This document shows positions 25,246 to 32,606 of a DNA stretch of 64,000 bases, one piece after another. The notes beneath the pieces are model-generated. The model searched no databases. It was given only the letters and a program-made list of their open reading frames with translations, and was not told the DNA's origin. Source of the DNA: JAODBQ01 sp047602055. GTDB taxonomy: Bacteria; Actinomycetota; Acidimicrobiia; Acidimicrobiales; Ilumatobacteraceae. The stretch lies in NCBI GenBank assembly GCA_047602055.1, contig JASGIG010000001.1:4154001-4218000 (forward strand), read 5' to 3'. Every line of letters begins with the position of its first letter. Positions within the stretch are counted from its first letter, which is position 1. A program made the position numbers and the translations under genes.

Positions 25246-26187
25246 CTAGGGCAATGACGCAACCAGCTTCGCCCGGCTGGTTTCGATCTGCTGCAGCACT
25301 GGGCCGAATTGGTCCAGCGCTTGCATTTGGTAGTCGCGTTCGATCGTGCCAATCGTCCCCAGATAGCCAATTTCACTGCGGCAGGTCATGTCAGCGGCGG
25401 CCGTGGTTCGTTCGACGTCTCCCGGTCGTGGTTCTGGCCAAGACGCAGCCGCGGGATCCGTCGGAGCCTGGTATCGATATCCAGCACGAGCCATACATTC
25501 AGCCCACTGCGTGTTCATCTGCGCGAAACGGGCATCGGCTTCGGCTCGCCGCGACGCTTCACCCGCCACGTTCTGCACGAAGAGATCATCGGCGACAAAC
25601 TTAACATAACCATCGACACTGCCGTACAGCTTTTCCACTGCGACCTTCTTACAGCCCCCCGGCGCATCTTGCGTCCCTAGTTGCTCTCCCGATGACGGGT
25701 CCACGAGAGGGTAGTTGGCGTCGCTTACGCCGTCGTCAAAACCAGTGAGCGCGCGTAGAAATGTGGTCCGTTCGCTTCCCGTAGCCGGAACAGGAGTCTC
25801 CCTTCGATCATCCCCCGAATCAGGCCAGGTGTACCCGCGACTCTCGGCTTCGGTCGCGCTGTACGTGTTGTAGCGCTTGGCCAGCGTATAGGGCTCCGGC
25901 TGAACCCGAAACAGGCCACTTGAGTCTATTTGGAATCCCTGCGCACGCATGCAATCGATCACGAGGTTGGTTTCAGCCTTGCCTAGTGCGAACGAGACCA
26001 ACGGGTACTCCACGGTGACCCAGTCCAACGGAAGGCTCATATCCTCGCTGAAAGCGGTTGACGAGACCACCGACGTCGACCCTGCTGTAGTGGGAGTGAC
26101 ATCAAGGCCTCTCCCCGAGCCACACGAAGTCAGTGCAAGGATGACGACTGCCAAGCCGATCGGGATAGCGATGGGCCGGATCAGCAT
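25246..26187 (-). CDS. putative lipoprotein with CM-x-AGF/Y repeats (module 2)
   Basis: Exported lipoprotein of 313 residues. The signal IAIPIGLAVVILALTSCGSG ends in lipobox LTSC near residue 21. The mature part shows VIDCMRAQGFQID, then GGCKKVAVEKLYG, then WAECMARAGYRYQAP and DMTCRSEIG. The order and spacing match the module-1 lipoprotein (CM-motif, GC...LYG, W-A-x-CM-x-AGY, then a lone Cys), so the two are distant paralogues. No named domain is recognised. Its ATG (26187) overlaps the end of the I36-like gene by 7 bases (atgctga), so translation is coupled. GC content is below that of the metabolic genes. Confidence 0.75.
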   Translation of the reverse strand: MLIRPIAIPIGLAVVILALTSCGSGRGLDVTPTTAGSTSVVSSTAFSEDMSLPLDWVTVEYPLVSFALGKAETNLVIDCMRAQGFQIDSSGLFRVQPEPYTLAKRYNTYSATEAESRGYTWPDSGDDRRETPVPATGSERTTFLRALTGFDDGVSDANYPLVDPSSGEQLGTQDAPGGCKKVAVEKLYGSVDGYVKFVADDLFVQNVAGEASRRAEADARFAQMNTQWAECMARAGYRYQAPTDPAAASWPEPRPGDVERTTAAADMTCRSEIGYLGTIGTIERDYQMQALDQFGPVLQQIETSRAKLVASLP

Positions 26188-26597
26188 CCTGCGGCAGAGC
26201 CCCCGCGCATGCTTGAATACCCACCAGCCGAGCCGACCGGATACGGACCGACCGAGGTCCCTGCACCTGTGCACGAGCTCGCACCACTTGCATAGTTCGC
26301 AGCGGTGTACACGCGGACCTTCGTGGACCCCGTGAAATCGCTCTTCCACGTCTGCCCGCCATCGTTGACGCTGCGGACGTAGGAGACGCCGGAATTGTAC
26401 ATTCCATTGTCCGTGAAATCGGAGTCTTTCGTGTCGGTCGATGCACTCGGGTCCGTGCCCACACCTCCGCCGAAGAAGCAGATCTTTCCGGACACGCAGG
26501 ACGTCGACCAGTTTCCAGTGTCTACGGCCGATGCCTGCGAGCCGAACCCAAGACCGACGGCTGCGAACGCCAAGAGCCCGAGAAGTGCCTTCCTCAT
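26181..26597 (-). CDS. secreted peptidase inhibitor I36-like protein (module 2)
   Basis: A 138-residue exported protein. The signal peptide is MRKALLGLLAFAAVGLGFGS followed by QASA. The mature part starts DTGNWSTSCVSGKICFFGG and continues with DSDFTDNGMYNSGVSYVRS, the arrangement (CxSGxxC...L/F then asp-rich loop then V-x-S-x-x-N) of the beta/gamma-crystallin-like proteins annotated as peptidase inhibitor family I36. Four Cys are present (SC, IC, SSC, AGC at the very end). Whether it inhibits a protease is not shown. A strong ribosome site (ggaggaatatc) precedes the ATG at 26597, so it may be made in quantity. Its stop overlaps the lipoprotein start. Confidence 0.7.
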   Translation of the reverse strand: MRKALLGLLAFAAVGLGFGSQASAVDTGNWSTSCVSGKICFFGGGVGTDPSASTDTKDSDFTDNGMYNSGVSYVRSVNDGGQTWKSDFTGSTKVRVYTAANYASGASSCTGAGTSVGPYPVGSAGGYSSMRGGSAAGC

Positions 26598-26756
26598 GAT
26601 ATTCCTCCACTTTGAACCAACGCGAAGCGCGCTCTGGTAGGACCGTCGGCAGCGCTCGTCGCCGCCTCCCGACACACGTAAGTCACCGTTCGTCGCCGTT
26701 TGTTTCACATCAGGCTGGTCCTGTTCCCAATCGCTTGGCCGGCGGCCCGGGGGCGC

Positions 26757-27205
26757 CAGCCGGCCGATCTGACGCGGCGATCGGCGTCACCTTGGACGGC
26801 GAGCGCGACCTCCTCGGGCTGTGGGCCGGCACCGGCGTGAAGGCGCCAAGTTCTGCTGGATGAGCGTGCTCACCGACCTACCGCTACCCGGCGATCACCA
26901 AGCTGTCGGACTCGGCGTGCGGCGTAGGAGGAGTTCATCCCGTTCCTCGACTACGACATCGAGATCCGCGCCGTGTTCTGCTCGACCAACGCGACCGAGT
27001 CGCTCAACGCTCGCTACTCAAGCGCCGTGAAAGCTCGAGGGCACTTCCCCTCCGAGCCGGCCCTGAAGTGCTTGCATTTGGTGACTCGATCACTGGACCC
27101 CGCCGGTCGCGGTCGGCAACGATGGGCGCAGGTCCGAAGCCTGCGTGCGCTCAACGCGTTCTCGACCACCTTCGCCGACCGATTCCCGGCAGCGGAGACC
27201 TGTAC
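26757..27205 (+). pseudogene. IS256-family (Mutator) transposase remnant
   Basis: Degenerate C-terminal part of a Mutator-type transposase on the plus strand, different from the intact one next to it. Readable pieces are AIGVTLDGERDLLGLWAGTG, then AKFCWMSVLTDL, then PAITKLSDSA, then LDYDIEIRAV, then STNATESLNARYSSAVKARG and ADRFPAAET. They lie in three frames with an internal deletion of the segment between VLTDL and the last third. The catalytic Glu region (ATESLNARY) is still visible. No ends are recognisable. Confidence 0.75.
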
Positions 27206-27233
27206 GAGACAGACAAGACTCAGGCAGCCAAAG

Positions 27234-27278
27234 TCACGTGCGAAGGGTCTCAGCTGGCGGTGTGCGTGACGCCTTGAG
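27234..27278 (-). pseudogene. 3' end of the MacB-like permease, cut off by IS256
   Basis: On the minus strand, beyond the IS256, the frame reads LKASRTPPAETLRT and then TGA (27234-27236). This is the standard ending of FtsX/MacB permeases (a P-A-L-x-A-x-R-x-x-P-x-E-x-L-R pattern) and it joins in frame to IIPALKA on the other side of the element once the IS and one copy of its 9-base duplication are removed. Thus the insertion fell just inside the end of the gene. Confidence 0.75.
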
Positions 27279-28731
27279 GAGGATGTCCCGCTTGCTGTTG
27301 AACTTCGGTGGTGATCCCGTTGCTCTCAGGCGATTTGAGCGTAGTCGCGGGGTGTTGCGGGGTTGACGGCATCGGCGATGGCGGCGACGAGTTCGGGCAT
27401 CTGGGCGTGACCGCGAACGCGGCGGAACGAGCGTTGGGCTTCGATCATCCCGGTCGCGATCCATCGCTTCTTCATGTCGCCGTCGCGCCAGTTCTTCACG
27501 CGGCTGGTGACGGTGCGCACGGTGCCGATCATGGACTCGATGCAGTTCGTGTTCGTCAGCGTTCGTCGCAGGGCACCGTTGGTGCCGAGTCGGGCGACGG
27601 TGAACATCTCCTCGAGGCCTTCGAGCAGCGAGCCGGCGGCGTCGGGATGATCGGCGCGCAGGGCGGCGGCGAGGCGTCGGGCCTCGGCGATCCCGGCGTC
27701 GGCGTCGGTGTTGGCGAAGACCTGCGCGAGCCTGCGGTCGAGGTTCTTGCGGCGGGCGTCGGGCAGGTAGCCGGTGACGTTCCTGCGCTTGTGGAGGGTG
27801 CAGCGCTGCACGAGAGCCTTGGCGCCGAACACCTTGGCGACGGCCTTGCGCAGCGCCTTGGAACCGTCGAGCACGGCGAGGATGCCGTGCTCGAAACGGA
27901 GCCCACGATCGACGAGATCGGCGAGCAAGTCCTTCACGACGACGGTGTTCTCGGTGTCACCCAACCGCAGCCCGACGGGCACCTTCGTCCCGTCCGCGGT
28001 GATGACCAGGGCGACAACGATCATCTCGCCGGCGACGTTGAGCCCATCGATCATCAACACCGCCGTCTCCAAGTCGGAGAGGTCGGCGGCGAGCAGCTCG
28101 TCCATCGCCTCGGACGTGGCGGCAACGAACCGCCGCGACACCGCCGACTTCGACGTCGCCACACCGGCCACCGGGCCGACGGGTTCGGCGACGTCGACGT
28201 GACGGCGGGTGGCGACCCCGGCGAGCATCCGCTCGACCACGACCTGGCGCAACAGGTCCTCGGACGCGAACGTGGCCCACGTGTCCAGCTCGACCTCACC
28301 GCCGTCGACGTAGCGGCCACGCGGACGAGCCACCGACACCTTGCGGGCGCCGAGCACGACCTGACCGGTCGTCGTGCCATGCCAGTTCCCGACCCGCTCA
28401 CCTCCGGCCATCTTGGCGTGCTTCGCGCCAACGATCCCGGCCAGCTCCGCGTCGAGCATCTGGCGCATCACGACCAGCCCCGCAGACGTCGCGAACGCCA
28501 ACAAGCCGTCTCTCATCGCATCGGCGACATCAACCATCGCGACCGTCGCCTCCAACGGCAGACCGGCCATCTCGCCGGCCGCGTCCGGTGTCGTGATCTT
28601 CACGACAGGTACCTTCTTCATCGGTGATCCCTCTCCTTGTTCAGGTGTCTTGGTGGACTCCCGAACCCTGCCAGCACGGCACGGCCCGGGGAGGGATCAC
28701 CACCTCACTTCAACAGACCCCGGGACAACCT
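27279..28731 (-). mobile_element. IS256-family insertion sequence, complete
   Basis: CGCCTTGAG is present at 27270-27278 and again at 28732-28740, a 9-base target duplication. The ends are imperfect inverted repeats of about 38 bases: gaggatgtcccg..ctgttgaa..ggtggtgatccc on the left, and the complement of gggatcaccacc..ttcaacag..cgggacaacct on the right. Size 1453 bases with one transposase gene. It interrupts a MacB-like permease gene near its 3' end. Confidence 0.88.
27326..28621 (-). CDS. IS256 family (Mutator type) transposase
   Basis: Transposase of 431 residues, intact. The N-terminal part has a DNA-binding region with ARKVSVARPRGRYVDG; the catalytic part has Asp in TAVLMIDGLNVAGEMIVVAL, Asp in ILAVLDGSKALRKAVAKVF, the C-x2-H insertion region (QRCTLHKRRNV) and Glu in NTNCIESMIGTVR. 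ATG at 28621 follows ggagagggatcaccg, partly from the end repeat. It catalyses copy-paste movement of the element. Different subfamily from the remnant at 26757. Confidence 0.92.
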   Translation of the reverse strand: MKKVPVVKITTPDAAGEMAGLPLEATVAMVDVADAMRDGLLAFATSAGLVVMRQMLDAELAGIVGAKHAKMAGGERVGNWHGTTTGQVVLGARKVSVARPRGRYVDGGEVELDTWATFASEDLLRQVVVERMLAGVATRRHVDVAEPVGPVAGVATSKSAVSRRFVAATSEAMDELLAADLSDLETAVLMIDGLNVAGEMIVVALVITADGTKVPVGLRLGDTENTVVVKDLLADLVDRGLRFEHGILAVLDGSKALRKAVAKVFGAKALVQRCTLHKRRNVTGYLPDARRKNLDRRLAQVFANTDADAGIAEARRLAAALRADHPDAAGSLLEGLEEMFTVARLGTNGALRRTLTNTNCIESMIGTVRTVTSRVKNWRDGDMKKRWIATGMIEAQRSFRRVRGHAQMPELVAAIADAVNPATPRDYAQIA

Positions 28732-29219
28732 CGCCTTGAGTGCGGGGATGATGCCGGCGAGGGTCCCCGTGGCGATGCCGATAGCCGGGGCGACGAGAAG
28801 CAGTCCGGCTTGGATCGTTGGGGGTCCATTGGCGGGCGATCGTTGTCGCGACGACGGCGAGGAGTCCGAGGGTGGCTCCGAGGATGCCCGCGAGGGTGCC
28901 GGTCAGTGCGGCTTCGAGCGTGATCTGTCGTGTGATGTGTCCTCGGGTGGCGCCGAGCGCGCGGCGCAGGCCGATCTCGGGGCGTCGCTCGATGATGTTC
29001 AGCAGAGTTGCGTTGGTGATGGCCACGGCGCCGATGAGCAGTGCGAGGCCAGACAGGGCGTAGAACAACGACTCGACGTCGCCTTCGACCTGGTTTCGGA
29101 GCGTCTGCGGGTCGGGTGGAACTAGGGCCTGGAGTCGCTGGGGTTGTTGCGGGCGGAGGGCGATCGGTGCTTGATGGCCTATAAGTTGTGCCGCGCCTGG
29201 ACTGGTATTGAGGCGTTTC
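28732..29219 (-). pseudogene. MacB/FtsX-type ABC permease, truncated and frameshifted
   Basis: C-terminal third of a MacB-like permease. The upstream edge is the IS3 end at 29220; the frame there is RLNTSPGAAQLIGHQAPIAL, then PDPQTLRNQVEGDVESLFYA, then two membrane spans (LSGLALLIGAVAITNATLLN and LAGILGATLGLLAVVATTIA) around ERRPEIGLRRALGATRGHI, the classic FtsX coupling segment. Near 28825 one base is lost and the next frame gives TIQAGLLLVAPAIGIATGTL and AGIIPALKA to the IS256 insertion point; the last residues are at 27234-27278. The N-terminal part and the partner ATPase and adaptor are absent, removed between the sigma remnant and this point. Confidence 0.75.
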
Positions 29220-29257
29220 TGACTTTGCCGCGGAGAACGGGTTGGAAATGATCCAAC

Positions 29258-30325
29258 TCATGGGGTCTCCTCGGGGTTCGGGTGGTTGTGCCGGCGGTGG
29301 TGTTCGAGCCGTTCTTGTCGGGCTCGTTGGAGGCCTTGCCGGCGGGCCTCACGGATGGCTTGTCCTCGGCCGTAGTGCTCGTCGTCGGGGGTGACGTAGC
29401 CGATCGCTTCGTGCAGTCTCACGCTGTTGTACTCGATCCGCACACGGGCCAGCTCGACCTCGAGCACGACAGGATCGACGATGTCTTCGAGGTGGGGCCA
29501 CTCGCCCTTGATGTGCCCGAAGAAGCTCTCGATCCAGGCCTGGTCCGTCGGGGTGTGGGGCCGCCCGCGATGCTGCGCGATGGCCAGCAGCGTCATGAAC
29601 GCCCGGGTGTCGCGCGAGGCCATCGGCGGGCCGTTGTCGGACACGGCGAGCAGGATCGGCCGGTTCGGGTTATCGACGGCCAGGTCGAGACGCGCGTCGG
29701 TGAGCAAGTCGAGCAGTCCTTCGGCCTCGACGGCGTGCTCGAAGATCACTTGCACTTGGGTGGCGGTCTCCTCGACAGACACGAGCGTGTCGATCCACCG
29801 TCGGCTGACCATGTCGACGATCGCGAACACGACCCGCCTGGCGCGGCTGAAGTGGGTGGCGTCGTAGATCCAGATCCGGTTCGGTTCCCACACCAGCCAC
29901 TCCGGCCACGGCTTCTTCTCGCTGCGGGTCCGCGGCGGCAGCTGAGGCACCACGAGCCCGTGAGCGGCCAGGACACGCCGGAACGTCGACGGGGCGACCC
30001 ACACCAGACCCTCGTAGGAGCCGCGGTGGGCGAGCTTGCGGTGCGACCGGTCGATGGGCCCCCACCGCTCGACGATCTCCAGGATCGCGTCGATCTCGGC
30101 GGGCAGGATCCCATGCGCCGGATGGCCTCCGGGCGCCCGGTCGGCGAGCGTGCCGACATCGCGGCGGCGGGCCCGCCAGCGGTGGACACGGTCGTCGGAC
30201 ACCTGCCACAACGAGCACACCCAGCTGTGGGCGAACCCGCCGGCGACAGCGTCGTCGACAGTCTTGAGGACCAGCTCCTTGACATCGGCGGGGACTCTCG
30301 CCGGGAGCGCGCCGGTCAGCCCCAA
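29258..30325 (-). CDS. IS3-type transposase OrfB (DDE/rve domain)
   Basis: Catalytic protein of about 355 residues from the TTG at 30325, normally made as an OrfAB fusion by frameshifting. An HTH_21-like segment (GILPAEIDAILEIVERWG, then STFRRVLAAHGLVVPQLPPR) precedes the integrase core, with Asp in RIWIYDATHFSRARRVVFAI, Asp in LAVSDNGPPMASR and Glu in QAWIESFFGHIKGEWP. The C-terminus is rich in Arg and His. The frame is intact. A close but incomplete relative is at 21855. The stop is 38 bases from the left end of the element. Confidence 0.85.
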   Translation of the reverse strand: MGLTGALPARVPADVKELVLKTVDDAVAGGFAHSWVCSLWQVSDDRVHRWRARRRDVGTLADRAPGGHPAHGILPAEIDAILEIVERWGPIDRSHRKLAHRGSYEGLVWVAPSTFRRVLAAHGLVVPQLPPRTRSEKKPWPEWLVWEPNRIWIYDATHFSRARRVVFAIVDMVSRRWIDTLVSVEETATQVQVIFEHAVEAEGLLDLLTDARLDLAVDNPNRPILLAVSDNGPPMASRDTRAFMTLLAIAQHRGRPHTPTDQAWIESFFGHIKGEWPHLEDIVDPVVLEVELARVRIEYNSVRLHEAIGYVTPDDEHYGRGQAIREARRQGLQRARQERLEHHRRHNHPNPEETP

Positions 30326-30642
30326 CCGGACTTTCCCCGGATCACCGCCAACTCGATCGCTTGCGCCTTGATCGCCTCGGTCAACGCCGCGATCTCGGTC
30401 CGCGCCGCGTCGAGCTCCCAGTTCCGTTCCTTGACCGGCCGGCCAGGCTGGCGGGCCAGCGCAGCCAACGCCGCGTCCTTGACGGTGCGCCGGATCCCGA
30501 TCACGGTCGACACGTCGACCTGCCACTTGCGCGCCGCGTCGGCCTGGGAGATCTCGCCCGCGGTCACCTGCAAGAAGATCTCCCACTTCGTCTCCGCCGA
30601 CAACCTCTTCGGCTGCCTCCGCGTCCTCGCCTCGGTCATCAA
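30316..30642 (-). CDS. IS3-type OrfA (helix-turn-helix)
   Basis: A 108-residue DNA-binding protein: RLSAETKWEIFLQVTAGEIS, then QADAARKWQVDVSTVIGIRR form the HTH, followed by a helix that should pair chains (WELDAARTEIAALTEAIKAQ). It binds the element's ends and, alone, usually limits transposition. Its last codons overlap the start of orfB by about 10 bases, and a slippery heptamer lies 14-20 bases before the end. Two ATGs (MM) open the frame; 30642 is used. Confidence 0.85.
   Translation of the reverse strand: MMTEARTRRQPKRLSAETKWEIFLQVTAGEISQADAARKWQVDVSTVIGIRRTVKDAALAALARQPGRPVKERNWELDAARTEIAALTEAIKAQAIELAVIRGKSGWG
30331..30337 (-). other. GGGAAAG slippery heptamer for -1 frameshift
   Basis: On the coding strand, orfA reads cgg-gga-aag-tcc, so GGGAAAG sits as G-GGA-AAG, the X-XXY-YYZ form of a -1 slippery site, and orfB is in the -1 frame. 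Slipping there joins OrfA to OrfB. This is the usual way IS3 elements make transposase. Inference from sequence only. Confidence 0.65.
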
Positions 30643-30713
30643 CTGCTCCTCTCAACGTGATCGAGGAGACAACCAGCCTTGGGTCATTTCGCGATCCATC
30701 CTCCGCGGCGAAG

Positions 30714-31097
30714 TCAGACGCAAACCAGCCCGTCGTCAGCCAATGCGTCCAACCAGACGTCATCGAACGGATCGTAAGGCTCGTGCTCAAGCACAGCAGC
30801 TGCGCGGCCGTAGGCACGATCCTGGCGACCTCGCAGCCGAAGAACGTTGGCACAGATGTTTCTAGCTGTCACCACAAGCCACCCTCGGACCTGCACGAAC
30901 GGCAAGTCCCCAAGACGATCGAAGCTCTCGAACGCCGCCGAGAACACCTTGATGCAGACGTCATCAACCTCGGCCATCTGTCGACCGATGCGCCACTCAA
31001 CGAACGACTCCACCCCGCGTTGGTGCGCGTTGAAGAAGACCGCGAAGGCTTCCTCGCGATCATGCTCCCGACCCTTGCCAGATCCTTCCCGGGTCAC
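30714..31097 (-). pseudogene. sigma-70 family RNA polymerase sigma factor, truncated by IS3
   Basis: N-terminal part of an ECF-type sigma factor, 127 codons. From the GTG at 31097 come EEAFAVFFNAHQRGVESFVE, the region 2 helices with QMAEVDDVCIKVFSAAFESF, and VRGWLVVTARNICANVLRLR (the -10 recognition helix, with the W-L-x-x-x-A-x-N pattern). It is cut at 30716 by the IS3 end, which provides the stop codon, so the linker and region 4 (-35 recognition) are missing. In actinobacteria such sigma genes often head operons with a MacA/MacB exporter and small secreted or lipoprotein genes, in keeping with the pieces that follow on the same strand. Confidence 0.78.
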
Positions 31098-31176
31098 TCA
31101 GGCCCTCAGCCGCGCCACGTCACTTCATAGATCACCGATGCGTGATCTGGCCATCTCCCCGTTGCCCGGACGGGGT

Positions 31177-32054
31177 TTATGCTGCTTGATTATACTGTGT
31201 TTCCCACTCGATTGGTGGGATATATCCGAGACTTCCGTGAAGTCTTTTCGTGTTATACCAGTTGATCCAGCGGAAGATCGTTCTGCGGGCGTCGGCGCGG
31301 GTCGCGAACACTCGTCCTTGGACGCATTCACGTTTCAGCGATTCCCAGAATGACTCGGCGACGGCGTTGTCCCAGCACACCCCGGTCCGTCCGACCGAGG
31401 GGCGCAGCCTGTTGTCGGCGCAGAACGAGAGGTAGTCGTTCGACGTGTACTGCGACCCACGATCCGCGTGCGCGATCACCCCGCTCACGCCGCCTCTGGC
31501 AGCGACGGCCATCGACAGGGCGTCGGTGACGAGCTCGGTGCGCATGTGGTCGGCCATCGAGTAGCCGACCAGCCGCCGGCTGCCCAGATCGAGGACCGAC
31601 GCCAGGTAGAGCCAGCCCTCGCCGGTGGCGATGTAGGTGATGTCCTGGCACCACGCCCGGTCCGGGGCGCCGGGCGCGAAGCCGCGCTCGACGAGGTCCG
31701 GGATCACGTAGCCGTCCGGCCCGGGAACGTGGTCTGGCAGCGTCGCCGCCGGAACCTGCCCGCCATCCCATGGCGGCGCATCAGCCGACGCACCCGCTTG
31801 TGGTTGACCGCGAGACCGGCGCGGCGCAGCTCGCGCAGCATCCGCGGGACGCCGTAGTTGCCGTCGGAGGCGTCGAAGATCTCGGCCATCAACGAGACGA
31901 GCTCGGCCTCGGCGACCTGACGGTCCGTCGGTGCGCCAGCCTCACGTGTGCGCCAGTCGTAGAACCCCGACGTGGACACGCCAGCCGCCTCGCACGCCGC
32001 GGTGACCGGGAACCCGGCTGCCTTCTGGTCGTCGACGCAGCGATAGCGAGTCAC
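31177..32054 (-). pseudogene. IS3-family transposase OrfB, frameshifted
   Basis: DDE transposase in two frames. From ATG at 32054: CVDDQKAAGFPVTAACEAAG, then VSTSGFYDW, then YGVPRMLRELRRAGLAVNHK (HTH_21 region), ending near 31715 with RRRCQTTFPG. The next frame continues DLVERGFAPGAPDRAWCQDI, the first Asp in QDITYIATGEG, the second in VIAHADRGSQYTSNDY and Glu in NAVAESFWESLKRECV, with a typical end. A single missing C in gggccgg (expected gggcccgg, giving PGPDGYVIPDL) explains the break. Sequencing error or a real defect cannot be separated here. Confidence 0.85.
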
Positions 32055-32359
32055 AGCATCAACTCCTTCACCCAGAAGGCCATCGATCGTTTGAGCAGAT
32101 CACGCTCCATCCGCAACTGCGTGACCTCACCGCGCAACTCCGCCAACTCGACGCGTTCGTCGGCGTTCAACTCGGTCCCCTGGGCGCGTTCACGGCGCGC
32201 CTTCGCGACCCAGTTCCCCAACGTGCCCTCGTTCACCAAGAGCGAACGAGCAACATCCGCGATCGAACGCTGCTCATCGAGCACCATCGCAACCGCGTCC
32301 CGCTGGAACTCAGGCGGATACTTCGCCGGACGACCCGGCGACCGCTTCTTGTTGGACAT
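32051..32359 (-). CDS. IS3-family transposase OrfA
   Basis: A 102-residue DNA-binding protein. The HTH part reads KYPPEFQRDAVAMVLDEQRS, then IADVARSLLVNEGTLGNWVA, and a leucine-zipper-like helix follows (RVELAELRGEVTQLRMERDL). The stop overlaps the orfB start (ATGA type). The ATG at 32359 is preceded by ggaggaagtccatg. Typical of the IS3/IS150 group. Confidence 0.9.
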   Translation of the reverse strand: MSNKKRSPGRPAKYPPEFQRDAVAMVLDEQRSIADVARSLLVNEGTLGNWVAKARRERAQGTELNADERVELAELRGEVTQLRMERDLLKRSMAFWVKELML

Positions 32360-32606
32360 GGACTTCCTCCTATACGAGGTGTCCGCCCAACGGGGGGATG
32401 GTCAATCCTTGTTTCATCGGGCTTGTCGGGCCGGGTTCCGACGAACATCATGCAGGGCGACGTCGTCACCCTGTGGCGGCGCAACAGTGCTGTCGACGTG
32501 GGCTCAAGTCGCCAGGGTCCGGGTTGAACGGCCCGGATCCGACCTCGAGGCGGCGGAGCCTTCGATGCCGGCCTGGGTGGACACCGTGAGTGTCCGCTCA
32601 GCCGGG

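Larger units (their letters stand above)
29220..30716 (-). mobile_element. IS3-type insertion sequence with orfA/orfB
   Basis: Ends are TGACTTTGCCGCGGAG (29220 onwards) and, as complement of aagtca at 30711-30716, TGACTTCGCCGCGGAG; similarity continues for about 36 bases. TG...CA ends and two overlapping genes fit IS3. No direct target duplication is seen: gtttc on the left, gacgc on the right. The sequences it separates (a sigma factor and a permease) are not parts of one gene, so a deletion probably started from this element. Confidence 0.8.
31148..32404 (-). mobile_element. IS3-family insertion sequence, 1257 bases
   Basis: Ends TGGCCATCTCCCCGTTG (31148 onwards) and, complement of the right end at 32404, TGACCATCCCCCCGTTG. 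The bases atc occur at 31145-31147 and 32405-32407, fitting a 3-base target duplication. The length and orfA/orfB layout are standard for IS3. Its orfB carries a frameshift, so it may be immobile without help. Confidence 0.85.

Noticed and set aside
24933..25376. Minus-strand frame of 147 codons as a new gene
   Set aside because: It overlaps the end of the lipoprotein gene in another frame and has no start signal; better read as a remnant.
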